Assembly: GCA_964535025.1 (NCBI GenBank)
Contig: CAZHRW010000199.1
Location: 1-20,475, forward strand
Source: JAAYZK01 sp964535025
Lineage (GTDB): Bacteria > Planctomycetota > Phycisphaerae > SM23-33 > FEN-1343
Direction: 5' to 3'
DNA length: 20,475 nucleotides
The stretch's first letter is position 1, and each line of letters begins with the position of its first letter. The position numbers and the translations under genes were made by a program. Below, piece after piece: positions 1-8,264 of the stretch. Under the pieces are notes generated by a model that ran no database searches, was not told the origin of the DNA, and saw only the letters and a program-made list of their open reading frames with translations.

Positions 1-2001
1 GCCGGCGGCGGCGACGTCGCCGCCGAGCGTCACGGGCGCGCCGTCGGGCAGCAGGGCCGGCCAGCCGGTCAGCGACACCGCCGTCGCGCGGACCGAGCCC
101 GTCGCGGGCCGGACGCGGACGGGAACGCCCACGGTGACGGGGTACTCGCCGACTTCGATGCGGAAGTCGTCGCTCGTCCGGCCGTCGGCGGTGATCGTCA
201 TCGTGCTGGTGCGGGTCAGCTCGCCGGCCTTGGTATACAGGCGGCTGGACCAGATGGGGAACTCCCGCGGGAAGCGGTAGCCCAGGTCGGCCGGGACCGG
301 CTCGGCGCGAAGATCGTCGAAAAGCACCGCGACGTGGGCGCCCAGGGAATAGCCCTGGGCGTGGCCGGCGAAGGTGAAGTGGTTGCCCACCTTCTCCCCG
401 CCCCACTGGCTGAGGTGGACGTTGTAGCCCCACTGGGCGATGATCGGCAGGTGGTGCTCGACGCCCACCTGGTACGTCGCGTGCGGCAGGGTGAGCTGGA
501 CGTCCCCGCCGCCGGGGTGGCGTTCGGAGATGAGCTTCTTGAGCCCGCGGCCCTCGGCGTTCATCGCCGCCTCGAAGGCGGTCTGATAGCGCCGGAGCAT
601 CTGCACCAGCAGCGGGTCGCCGGTGCGGATGACGCCGTTGACCAGCCAGTCCATGTGCGTGCGGGTGTAGCCGCCGTCGTAGTGGATGCCCCGGCCGTCG
701 TAGCGGTCGCCCTCGCCGAGGACGGGGAACCCGCCGGAGTACTTGCCCTGGGCGTCGGCGATCTGCCGCATGATGGGCCGGTAGCGGGCGAGCACCTCGG
801 CGGCGCGGGCGTCGTCGGTGAGCCGGTCGGCGATCATCCGCATGGCGATGGCGTAGCCGAGCACCCGGTTGGCGCCGGTCATGAGTGTGTCGCCGCCGAT
901 GATGTCGTCGCGGTACTGCGACGGCAGCGCCGCGGCGCGGGACATCGCCCCGCGATAGAACATCCGCTGGTAAGCCTCGCGGCGGGTCATCGTCGCCGGG
1001 CCGATCGTCACCGGCTCGTCCAGGGCGGGGTGGGCGGCCTGCTCGAGGGTCTCGTAGCCGCACAGCAGCCCATACAGGGTGAACCCGTGCGTGTACTCGC
1101 CCGAGGCGACCGTCCGCGCCCCCCGCCGCCCGTCCAGGAACGACCCGTCCCAGCACTGCGTGCGGGCGCAGTGGTCGAGCGAGGCGATTGCCGCCGCCTG
1201 GCCGGCGCCGCCGCCGAAGCGGGCGACCACGCCGGTGACCTCCTGGCAGCGGTGCTGGAGGGTCAGGTCGGGTTTGCCCCCGTCGGCCTGCCAGCGGTGG
1301 CGGCTGGGGTCGAACGAGCCGCGGAGGTAGTCGACGACGCGGAGGTCCGAGACGATGAACGCGGCGGGCCGGGGCGCGTCGGCGGGCCCGCGCTGCGGCG
1401 TGCGACGGCGGGCGGCGGCGGTCAGTTCGACGGTGTGGACGGCCCGCAGGGCCGCGACGGCGTCGCCGGCGTCGGCGTAGTTGAGGAAGGCCCAATCGAA
1501 GTAGACCTCGTGGGGGCTGTCGCCCCACGCGCTGCGCACCGGGACGACCGGGCGAATGACGGCGGCGCCGTCGGCGCCGAGGAAGCGGACGCCCAGGCGG
1601 ACCTCGGGCGAGGTCTCGCCGATGATCCGGACGGTCATCGCCAGGCCGCTGTGATGGCTGATCATGTCGACCGGCGCGTCAAGCGTCAGGCGGACGACCT
1701 CCGTGGCGGGCCGCCGGCTGTCCAACGGCCGCGCCGTCAGGCGGACGGCCAGCGCGCCGTCGGCGCGGGGTTCGGTGGTGACGTTCCAGCCCTCGATCGA
1801 CCGGGCGGCGGCGGTCAGCGGGATCGGCGCCGCCGCGTCGGTCTTCTGCTGGGCCATCGCGTTGCCGGCGGCCGAGGCGAGGCAGTCCCGCTTGACCGTC
1901 TGGATGGCGTCCCATTCCATCGCCGCTGCGTCGGTGATCATCATGAGGGCTCCCAGTGCCGTGGCCAGGACGGCCGTGATGGTGCGGTGGTTGTCGGACA
2001 T
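1..2001 (-). CDS. Secreted protein of unrecognised family, probably a helical toroid with flanking beta domains (3' end outside window)
   Basis: An open frame runs from an ATG at 2001 to the window edge, giving 667 residues without a stop. The start is supported by a GGAAGGAGA Shine-Dalgarno about 6 bases upstream. The N-terminus has a hydrophobic stretch (residues 8-22) ending in DAAA, a plausible signal peptide cleaved near residue 27. Residues about 40-230 look beta-rich, like a carbohydrate-binding jelly roll. Residues about 240-530 look helical, with aromatic and His-rich stretches such as HYDGGYTRTHMDW and the later QWGYNVHLSQWGG. From about 560 onward the sequence is beta-rich again. 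This order resembles polysaccharide lyases and toroid glycosidases, but I do not recognise a family and assign no reaction. It diverges from the HEAT-repeat gene at 2116. The coding frame is certain; the function is open. Confidence 0.8.
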   Translation of the reverse strand, partial: MSDNHRTITAVLATALGALMMITDAAAMEWDAIQTVKRDCLASAAGNAMAQQKTDAAAPIPLTAAARSIEGWNVTTEPRADGALAVRLTARPLDSRRPATEVVRLTLDAPVDMISHHSGLAMTVRIIGETSPEVRLGVRFLGADGAAVIRPVVPVRSAWGDSPHEVYFDWAFLNYADAGDAVAALRAVHTVELTAAARRRTPQRGPADAPRPAAFIVSDLRVVDYLRGSFDPSRHRWQADGGKPDLTLQHRCQEVTGVVARFGGGAGQAAAIASLDHCARTQCWDGSFLDGRRGARTVASGEYTHGFTLYGLLCGYETLEQAAHPALDEPVTIGPATMTRREAYQRMFYRGAMSRAAALPSQYRDDIIGGDTLMTGANRVLGYAIAMRMIADRLTDDARAAEVLARYRPIMRQIADAQGKYSGGFPVLGEGDRYDGRGIHYDGGYTRTHMDWLVNGVIRTGDPLLVQMLRRYQTAFEAAMNAEGRGLKKLISERHPGGGDVQLTLPHATYQVGVEHHLPIIAQWGYNVHLSQWGGEKVGNHFTFAGHAQGYSLGAHVAVLFDDLRAEPVPADLGYRFPREFPIWSSRLYTKAGELTRTSTMTITADGRTSDDFRIEVGEYPVTVGVPVRVRPATGSVRATAVSLTGWPALLPDGAPVTLGGDVAAAG

Positions 2002-2036
2002 GCGAGGGTCTCCTTCCGGTTCGCCGGAGCGGGCGC

Positions 2037-2065
2037 TTGATTCGTTTGCGGGGATGGATGATACT
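2037..2065 (+). promoter_or_regulatory. Putative sigma70-like promoter for the HEAT-repeat/ceramidase-like pair
   Basis: TTGATT (2037-2042) and GATACT (2060-2065) are separated by 17 bases, a good match to a housekeeping promoter. Transcription would start near 2072, about 30 bases before the Shine-Dalgarno of the gene at 2116. It overlaps a promoter-like pair on the other strand. This is seen by eye only, and planctomycete promoter consensus is poorly defined. Confidence 0.45.
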
Positions 2066-2087
2066 GCATTGTGCCGTCGCGGGGCAA
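2058..2087 (-). promoter_or_regulatory. Putative promoter for the secreted protein gene ending at 2001, overlapping the opposite promoter
   Basis: On the minus strand TTGCCC (2087-2082) and TATCAT (2063-2058) are 18 bases apart. The -10 element lies on the same AT-rich island as the plus-strand -10 at 2060-2065, so polymerase could probably not occupy both at once. Confidence 0.4.
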
Positions 2088-2115
2088 TGGTGCTCCGCGC
2101 TGAGGAGGTCCGCCG

Positions 2116-3264
2116 ATGGTCCGACCGATCACGCGTCGGGAGTTTCTTCGCCAATCGACGGCGGCGGGGGCGTCGCTGACGCTGCTGTCGGTGTTCGGCC
2201 CGTCGTCGGCCCGGGCGGCCGCCGGGCCGGTCGCGCCGCCGCTGCTGCTGGAGACCTTGAAGCTCGACGACCCCGTCCTGCCCGCCGAGGCCGCCCGCCT
2301 GCTGGGCGAGCTGGGCGCGCCGGCGGCGGTGGGTCCGCTGGTCGAGTACGTGCGGACCAGCGGCTACTACGCCAAGACCGCCGGGGTGGACGCCCTGGCC
2401 CGCCTGGGCGACCGGGACGCCTGCGGCGTCCTGCGGGAACTGGCCGAGGATCCGCGGGTCGACGACGACAGCGGCTGGTGGTACGGCAGCACGTCGGTCC
2501 GCCTGGCGGCGGCGATCGCCCTGCTGGCGCTCGGCGACGACAGCCGCATCGACTGGCTGCTGGACGACGACAAATCGAAGACCGAGATCGACCGCAAGGA
2601 ATGGGCCCTGTTCGCCTGGTTCGCCCCCGCGGTGCTCCGCCTGCCGGACGACCTGGAGGCGGCGCGGCGGTTCAAGCGGCGGATCACCGTCGAGGCCCTC
2701 GCCGCCGACAGTCGCGAGGCCCACCGGTTCATCCACCGCTGCGACGCGCTGGGGCTGCTGGGCACGCCGGCGGCGACGAGCGTCCTGGTGGCGATGCTCG
2801 GCCACGCCAGCCGCTACGTCCGCGGGCGGGCGGCGGTGAACCTCCTGCGGGCGAGCGACCGGCCCTACCACGTCGACCGCGTGGTGTGGGTCGCCCACAA
2901 CGACCCGACCGACTTCGCCCGCGCCGCCGCCTGCGAGGCCCTCGCCCGCCACGGCCGGCACCTGTACGGGCGGCGGCTGGCGGCGATGTTCGACGGGCGC
3001 CTGCACGACCCGTTCGATCGGGCGGCGGCGCTGGAGGCGCTGGGACGGCTGGCCGACCCGTCGGCCGTGCCGATCCTCGCCCGCCACGCCGCCCACGACG
3101 ACCCCTACGTCCGCCTCTGCGCCGTCGAGGCCCTCGAACGGGTCGGCACGCCGGCGGCGATGGCGGCCTTGACCGAACGAACCGACGACGCGGACCTGCG
3201 GGTGCGAATGCAGGTCGCCAAGGCGACGGCCGCGAACGGCCGGGGAGGCAACGATGGCCGCTGA
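2116..3264 (+). CDS. Tat-exported HEAT-repeat protein
   Basis: The protein has 382 residues. The N-terminus carries a twin-arginine signal, TRREFLRQ at residues 6-13, followed by a hydrophobic stretch and an ARAAA cleavage region near residues 32-36. It should therefore be exported folded. The rest is alternating helix pairs with Ala/Leu/Arg-rich repeats of the HEAT (PBS-lyase-like) type, for example around residues 50-110, 215-260 and 300-370, with recurrent VR.RAAVNLL and VRLCAVEALERVG patterns. HEAT arrays usually act as binding scaffolds; no catalytic motif is visible. A GAGGAGG Shine-Dalgarno sits 7 bases before the ATG. Its stop overlaps the start of the ceramidase-like gene by 11 bases, so the two are probably co-translated. 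The partner or ligand is unknown. Confidence 0.85.
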   Translation: MVRPITRREFLRQSTAAGASLTLLSVFGPSSARAAAGPVAPPLLLETLKLDDPVLPAEAARLLGELGAPAAVGPLVEYVRTSGYYAKTAGVDALARLGDRDACGVLRELAEDPRVDDDSGWWYGSTSVRLAAAIALLALGDDSRIDWLLDDDKSKTEIDRKEWALFAWFAPAVLRLPDDLEAARRFKRRITVEALAADSREAHRFIHRCDALGLLGTPAATSVLVAMLGHASRYVRGRAAVNLLRASDRPYHVDRVVWVAHNDPTDFARAAACEALARHGRHLYGRRLAAMFDGRLHDPFDRAAALEALGRLADPSAVPILARHAAHDDPYVRLCAVEALERVGTPAAMAALTERTDDADLRVRMQVAKATAANGRGGNDGR

Positions 3265-4561
3265 CTTCCGCGCGGGCGCCGCGAGCGTGAACGTCTCGCC
3301 CGACAACCCCACACTGATGGTCGTCGGCGGGCTGCACGCCCCCGGGGCGGCCAAGGGCGTTTTGGAAGGCCACGAGCTGTACGTCGACGCGCTGGCGATG
3401 GCCGCGGGCGACGCGGCGTTGATCCTCGCCACCTGCGACGCGGGGGCACGGTCGGGCGAGGGCGAGACGCCGGTCGACGAGGCCGTCGCCGAGCGAACGG
3501 GCGTGCCGACCTCGCACATCCGGATCCTCAGCCGTCACAACCACTCCACCTCGGGCCACCCCGCCGAGGACACCCTCGCCTGCCGCGCCGCCGCCGACGC
3601 CTACCGCCGCAAGGTCCGCCAGGGCACGATCGACGCCTGCTGCCGGGCCTACGAGGCGATCAGGCCCGCCGAGATCGCCGCGGCGACGGCGACGCTCAGC
3701 GAGACCGTCGGCACCAACCGCCGCATGCGCTACGCCGGCGGCGGGGTGATGCCCTCGTGGGGCAGCGGGCCGGTGGGCATCCCCGGCGAGAAGTTCGCCG
3801 GACCGGCCGACCCGGACCCGCGGCGGATCCGCTTCCTGGTCGCCCGCGAGGTCGGCGCCCGCGCGCCGATGGCGCTGCTGACGAGCTACGACTCGCACAT
3901 CCACTTCGTCGGGATCAACCGGTTCAACTCGGAGGTCGTCGGCGGGGTCAAAGCCGCCTTCGCCGAGCTGCTGGGCGAGGCGACGATCGTGTACGGCAAC
4001 GGGTTCTGCGGGGACGTGGACATGCACAGCGTCCACCCCATCGGCGCCGACGACGACGCCGGGCGGGTCGCCTGGTACCGCCGCAGCACCGCCGAGTTGG
4101 GCGAGCGGTTCGCCCGCGCCGTGCTCGGCGCGATGCCCGCCGACGACGCGTTCATCCGCCCCGGGTCGATCGAGCACCTGACCTACTCGACCGCCGACCG
4201 CGCCCACGACCGCCGGCAGCGCCGCTTCACGATCCGGGGCTTCCGCCTGGGGACGATCGCCATCGCGACGACGCCGGCGGAGATGTTCAGCGCCTTCGCC
4301 GAGCAGATCCACCGCGCCAGCCCGTTCGACGACCTGATCCTGCTGGGCTTCGACGGCCGCTGCGGGTACATCGGCACGCCCATCGCGTACGAACAGGGCG
4401 GCTACGAGATCGGCCTGCAGGGCTTCGACGCCGAGACCGAAGCGGCCATGCTCGCCGCCGGCGTCCGCCGTCGCGAGATCGGCCTGGCCCGTCCCGACAC
4501 CGGCGTCGAGATCACCGCTCGAACGATCACGCTGCTCAAGCGACTGGCGGCGATGGCCTGA
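3254..4561 (+). CDS. Divergent neutral/alkaline ceramidase-like protein
   Basis: The protein has 435 residues and no signal peptide. It begins with AGAASVNVSPDNP, the strand pattern typical of the N-terminus of the neutral ceramidase family (PF04734). It continues with SRHNHSTSGH (residues 93-102), matching the family's metal-binding THTHSGP region. SYDSHIHFVG (211-220) sits where the second His-containing loop is expected, and GNGFCGDVDMHS (248-259) at the usual GDVSPN or GDINP position. The catalytic Ser of true ceramidases in that motif is Asp here, so ceramide hydrolysis is doubtful. The two His-rich loops suggest a retained metal site. A GGGGAGG Shine-Dalgarno lies 5 bases before the ATG, inside the HEAT-repeat gene, consistent with translational coupling. 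Its substrate is unknown; a cytoplasmic metal-dependent hydrolase is the most cautious reading. Confidence 0.75.
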   Translation: MAADFRAGAASVNVSPDNPTLMVVGGLHAPGAAKGVLEGHELYVDALAMAAGDAALILATCDAGARSGEGETPVDEAVAERTGVPTSHIRILSRHNHSTSGHPAEDTLACRAAADAYRRKVRQGTIDACCRAYEAIRPAEIAAATATLSETVGTNRRMRYAGGGVMPSWGSGPVGIPGEKFAGPADPDPRRIRFLVAREVGARAPMALLTSYDSHIHFVGINRFNSEVVGGVKAAFAELLGEATIVYGNGFCGDVDMHSVHPIGADDDAGRVAWYRRSTAELGERFARAVLGAMPADDAFIRPGSIEHLTYSTADRAHDRRQRRFTIRGFRLGTIAIATTPAEMFSAFAEQIHRASPFDDLILLGFDGRCGYIGTPIAYEQGGYEIGLQGFDAETEAAMLAAGVRRREIGLARPDTGVEITARTITLLKRLAAMA

Positions 4562-6181
4562 TCAGCCGTGCGCGCCGGCGGTCCGGCCCTCCAGTTGCCT
4601 CCGCAGGACCGCCGCCAGGTCGTCGAGGCTGAAGGGCTTGTGGAGGAACTCGGCGATGGGCTTGCCGGCGAAGCGGCGGACGGCGTCCTCGGCGGCATAG
4701 CCGCTGCAGAGGATGATGGGGATGTCCTCGCGGATCCGCACCAACTCCGCGAGGGTCTCTTCCCCGTCCATGATCGGCATGGTCAGGTCCAGCAGGATCG
4801 CGACGGTCTCCCGGTCGTGGTCGCAGAACGCCACGATGCCCTCGGCGCCGTTGCGGGCGGTCAGGACGGTGAACCCCAGCCGTTCGAGCATCAGCCGTGC
4901 CATGTTGCGCACCGCGTGCTCGTCGTCGATCACCAGCACCAGGCCGCTGCCCCGCCAGTCGGCCTGGCGCGCGGCGGCGGGGGCGGGTTCGACCCGGGCG
5001 GTCTCGGCCGGCTCGCACGGCGGGAACAGCAGTCGGATCGTCGTGCCGCGACCCGGGGTGCTGTCGACGAAGATCGCGCCCTTGTGGCTCCGCATGATCC
5101 CCAGCGCCGCCGACATGCCCAGCCCGCGGCCGGTGAACTTGGTCGTGAAGAACGGCTCGAAGAGGCGGTCCTGGGTGGCCTGGTCCATCCCGGCGCCGGT
5201 GTCGGCCACCTCCAGGTAGACATACGTGCCCTCGGTGAGCGTCTCGCCCAGCCGGGCGCCGGCGAGGTACCCGCGGGAGGCGTCGACCAGACCCGTGCGG
5301 ATGCGGATCTCCCCGTGGCGGTCGCCGATCGCCTCGGAGGCGTTGGTGATCATGTTCATAAGGACCTGGCGGAGCTGGACCGCGTCGGCGGCCACCTTCG
5401 GCATCGGGCGGGTCAGCTCGTAGCCCAGGGTGATCCGCCTGGGGATGGCGGCCTTCAGCAGGTGGGCCATCTCGGCGACGATGGCGTTGACGTCCACCGG
5501 CTGGACGGCCAGGCGGCCCTTGCCGGAGTAGGCGAGCATCTGGTTGGCCAGGTCGGCCGCCCGCAGCGAGGCGAGGCGGACCTCGTTGACGAATGCGTGG
5601 GCCGGCGTGTGGGCCGGCAGCTCCTGCAGAGCCATCTCGGCGTTGCCCAGGATGGCCACCAGCAGGTTGTTGAAGTCGTGGGCGATGCCCCCGGCCATCA
5701 CGCCGAGGCTCTCGAGCTTCTGGGCGTGGAGGAGCTGGTTCTGCAGGTGGAGAGCCTCCAGCTCGGCTTCCTTCCGCTCGGTGATGTCCTCGGTCACGCC
5801 GACGGTGACGTCCGCGTCCGCGTCGCCGCCGTCGGGCACCCGCCAGCCGCGGTCGCGGGCCCAGCGGGTGGTCCCGTCGGGCCGGACGATGCGGAACTCG
5901 ACGGTAAACTGCCCTTCATCTGCCAGTTGCCTGTAGGCCGTCTCGACAGCCGCCCGGTCGTAGGGATGGATGCGATCGAGACACAAGTGCCCGCCCGGCT
6001 CCTCGGGTGAATAATCGAGGCCCCACAGGTCCTTGAACGACGCGCTCGCGTAGATCCCGCGGCCGCCGGCGGCGCGGTCCATCCAGACAACCTGCCCGGC
6101 GCGCTCCAACAGGCGGCGGAGACAGGACTCGCAGCGGCGCATCACGGCGTCGGGCTCGAAGGTCTTGTCTCGTGGATCCAT
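4562..6181 (-). CDS. Soluble hybrid histidine kinase: PAS, HisKA, HATPase_c and receiver domain
   Basis: The protein has 539 residues with no membrane segment or signal peptide. A PAS domain with PAC tail covers roughly residues 25-138, ending in EDITERKEAE. The dimerisation/phosphoacceptor helix holds GIAHDFNNLL with His168. The ATP-binding domain shows the N box (Asn280 in MITNASEAI), G1 DTGAGM (327-332), the F box FEPFFTTK (341-348) and G2 GRGLGM (351-356). A receiver domain follows from about 413, with DDE at 419-421, phosphoacceptor Asp465 in LLDLTMPIMDG, Ser493 and Lys515 in HKPFS. All key residues are intact, so autophosphorylation and transfer to its own receiver are expected. No DNA-binding partner is adjacent, so the output is unknown. 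The ATG at 6181 lacks a clear Shine-Dalgarno, but an in-frame stop 27 bases upstream leaves little choice of start. Confidence 0.93.
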   Translation of the reverse strand: MDPRDKTFEPDAVMRRCESCLRRLLERAGQVVWMDRAAGGRGIYASASFKDLWGLDYSPEEPGGHLCLDRIHPYDRAAVETAYRQLADEGQFTVEFRIVRPDGTTRWARDRGWRVPDGGDADADVTVGVTEDITERKEAELEALHLQNQLLHAQKLESLGVMAGGIAHDFNNLLVAILGNAEMALQELPAHTPAHAFVNEVRLASLRAADLANQMLAYSGKGRLAVQPVDVNAIVAEMAHLLKAAIPRRITLGYELTRPMPKVAADAVQLRQVLMNMITNASEAIGDRHGEIRIRTGLVDASRGYLAGARLGETLTEGTYVYLEVADTGAGMDQATQDRLFEPFFTTKFTGRGLGMSAALGIMRSHKGAIFVDSTPGRGTTIRLLFPPCEPAETARVEPAPAAARQADWRGSGLVLVIDDEHAVRNMARLMLERLGFTVLTARNGAEGIVAFCDHDRETVAILLDLTMPIMDGEETLAELVRIREDIPIILCSGYAAEDAVRRFAGKPIAEFLHKPFSLDDLAAVLRRQLEGRTAGAHG

Positions 6182-6575
6182 CGCATAGCCCAGGCCCGCG
6201 GGAACTTACCTGATCGAGGCCGGAAACGCGGGCGGCGGGTTCCCGGTCCGACAGACAGTTGTTCCTACGAGCACGGGCGCCTGTCGGGTCTGGATCGTTT
6301 GTGACCCGCCCAAAAGTGTCGATCCTCCTGATGCAGACGGCCGCGGCGCCCCGATGGTTGCGAGGGGGGAAGCTCATGAAGATCGCCATCACCAGTCCCA
6401 CCGGCCGCCGGGGCCGTCGAGGTCCTCATCTGGATCACGCCGCTGCCGCGAACGTCGGCCGCGCCGCTGGAGGACTTCGAGCGGTTCGCCGCGGCCGGCG
6501 CCGCCGCGATCGACGCCAACGGCATCGAGCGGGCCCGCGGATCCGCGCCGCCCAGCCGATCAGCCCAGGGTGACG
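6182..6575. other. 394-base intergenic region with a possible gene remnant
   Basis: This gap lies between two minus-strand genes. It must hold the promoter of the histidine kinase, but I see no convincing -35/-10 pair and no clear terminator. The only coding-like signal is a short plus-strand remnant, listed separately. Confidence 0.5.
6376..6573 (+). pseudogene. Possible frameshifted gene remnant, MKIAITSPTG start
   Basis: An ATG at 6376 follows a strong GAGGGGGGA Shine-Dalgarno and encodes MKIAITSPTGRRG, like the first strand and loop of a Rossmann-type protein. The reading then turns into low-complexity Arg-rich sequence. After a shift of one frame near 6410, a protein-like stretch appears that includes LEDFERFAAAGAAAIDANG. 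One base gained or lost could explain this. No family can be assigned, and in such GC-rich DNA it may be chance. Confidence 0.25.
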
Positions 6576-8156
6576 TCAGTCCAGGATCCGCACCGGGAAG
6601 AACCGGTAGCCCTCGTCGTTGAAGGTCCAGCGGATGACGTAGTCGCCGGCGGGGACGCCGCCGCCGTCGAAGGTGTGGACGCTGAGGCCCCCGTGGCCGT
6701 CCATCCCGCCGCCGACCGTGCCCTCGTAGAGCGTGGTGACGGTCTTGCGGCTCATCGGGTCCACGAGTTCGACCCGCAGGCGTCCGCCGATGGACGTCTT
6801 GGCCAGCACCGCGCTGGGTTCGCCCCGCCGGATGCGGCTGGGCAGGACGGCGGCGACGGTCATGGCGCTGCTGTCGTCGGCCGGCACGTCGAACACCTCC
6901 GCCGGGTCCACCAGGTGGCGGCGTTCGTAGCTCGGCGGGCGGGCGCAGACGACGTGGGTGAAGTAGTCGGCCGCCACGCGCGCGTGGGCGCCGCGGTCGT
7001 CCCGCTCGGCCGGGGTCGCCAGCTTGCGGACGGTCGGATCGAAATCCGCCAGCGCGCTCCACAGCGTGCCGGCCCAGGTCGGATACGCCTCCGAGGGCCT
7101 GGCGGGCGTGTAGCCGGGGATCGTGACGTTCGAGTTGCTCCACTGGGGGTCGTCCAGGTCCCCATTCCACATCACCTCGAGGTTGGTGTTGCGGATCCGC
7201 CGGAGGTCCTGCTCGCTGAACACCACGCCGGTGTGATAGGCCTCGACGATGTCGCCGATCTCCCCGGCCTGGTAGTTGCGGTAGGGGTGGACGTTCATCC
7301 AGTGGCGGGTGTCGCCCTTGTCCAGGTCGATATCGGTGACCGTCACCGGCTCCCAGTAGTTCCACAGGTAGTGGTCGTCGAAGTACTGCAGGCGGCTCTT
7401 GAACAGGGCGAAGACCTTGGCGGCCTTATCGCGGTATTTCCGCTCGCCGGTGATGCGGTAGATCCGCAGGCAGGCGACGGCGACGTCCATGTTCTTGTTG
7501 TGCGGCAGGCCGAGCGTGGATTTGTCGATGTCGTCGCGGACGGTCCAGTCGGTGAAGTTGCCCGGCTCGCCGTAACGGTTCCACGACACCCACCCGCCGT
7601 AGGGCCCGTCCTCGCGCCACGTGCCGCGTGCGTCCCACTTCTCGATCAGGTGCGTCTTGGCCAGGTCGACGTAGGCGCGGGCCTTCTGGCCGTACCGTTC
7701 GGTGAGGGCCTCGTCGGCCAGGACGATCTCGGCGAATTCGAGCATCAGGTTGATGAGGATCGAATCGCCGATGTGCACGTCGGCCCAGACGTTTTCGTCA
7801 TAGATGAACGGGCCGATGAACCCCTTGTAACCGTCGGGGCCGGTGGCCATGCGTGCGACCAGCTCGTCGCAGTACCGCTCGGCATAGTCGAGCCAGACGG
7901 GGTCGCGATAGGCCCGGTACCCCGTCAGCAAGGGCGCTCCCCGCGCGCGGGCGTGCCAGCAGAAGCCCTCGCCGGTGGCGGTGTCGAACTTGTTGACGTG
8001 GCTCATCGCCCCGTCGAAGATCTGTTTGGCCATCGGTTCGGTTCCCGCCGTCTTCGTCGCGGCCACCGCCGGGCCGTTCGCCGCCGCCGTCGCCGCCATC
8101 GCACGGCCCGCCATCACGATCCCCACCGCGACCACCACTATCCATACAAGTTTCAT
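6576..8156 (-). CDS. Secreted protein, probable alpha/alpha-toroid with C-terminal Ig-like domain, family not recognised
   Basis: The protein has 526 residues. It starts with a clear signal peptide, MKLVWIVVVAVGIVMAGRAMA, cleaved after about residue 21. Residues about 40-430 are helical, with aromatic, Asp- and His-rich segments such as GEGFCWHAR, DENVWADVHIGDS and HWMNVHPYRNY. This is the composition of glycosidases, lyases and epimerases that use an alpha/alpha toroid. The last 70 residues are beta-rich and end DGGGVPAGDYVIRWTF, close to the FlgD-like Ig domain found at the end of exported proteins. A GAGGAGA Shine-Dalgarno sits 7 bases before the ATG. It diverges from the GH94 gene, which suggests a shared role in glycan use. 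I cannot name a catalytic residue or substrate. Confidence 0.8.
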   Translation of the reverse strand: MKLVWIVVVAVGIVMAGRAMAATAAANGPAVAATKTAGTEPMAKQIFDGAMSHVNKFDTATGEGFCWHARARGAPLLTGYRAYRDPVWLDYAERYCDELVARMATGPDGYKGFIGPFIYDENVWADVHIGDSILINLMLEFAEIVLADEALTERYGQKARAYVDLAKTHLIEKWDARGTWREDGPYGGWVSWNRYGEPGNFTDWTVRDDIDKSTLGLPHNKNMDVAVACLRIYRITGERKYRDKAAKVFALFKSRLQYFDDHYLWNYWEPVTVTDIDLDKGDTRHWMNVHPYRNYQAGEIGDIVEAYHTGVVFSEQDLRRIRNTNLEVMWNGDLDDPQWSNSNVTIPGYTPARPSEAYPTWAGTLWSALADFDPTVRKLATPAERDDRGAHARVAADYFTHVVCARPPSYERRHLVDPAEVFDVPADDSSAMTVAAVLPSRIRRGEPSAVLAKTSIGGRLRVELVDPMSRKTVTTLYEGTVGGGMDGHGGLSVHTFDGGGVPAGDYVIRWTFNDEGYRFFPVRILD

Positions 8157-8242
8157 GCATCGTCTCCTCGCGCCCCGTCGTCGCGGCCCCGACCGTCGCC
8201 CGATCGCGGGCGCGCCGGCGAGAAAGCCTGCCGGCGGGGCTG

Positions 8243-8262
8243 ACAGGCGTCCTTTCGCCTGT
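8243..8262. promoter_or_regulatory. Inverted repeat just downstream of the minus-strand promoter
   Basis: ACAGGCG (8243-8249) and CGCCTGT (8256-8262) form a perfect 7-base inverted repeat around a 6-base spacer. It covers the predicted transcription start of the minus promoter at 8265-8293. It could be an operator or a leader hairpin. Confidence 0.35.
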
Positions 8263-8264
8263 TG

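Noticed and set aside
334..2040. Long plus-strand open frame of 568 codons
   Set aside because: It is the mirror of the secreted protein gene on the minus strand. Its translation is Gly/Val/Arg-rich with no domain, while the minus frame has a signal peptide, a ribosome-binding site and natural composition.
2729..4312. Long minus-strand open frame opposite the HEAT and ceramidase-like genes
   Set aside because: Low-complexity Arg/Pro/Gly translation, no ribosome-binding site; the plus-strand genes explain the region.
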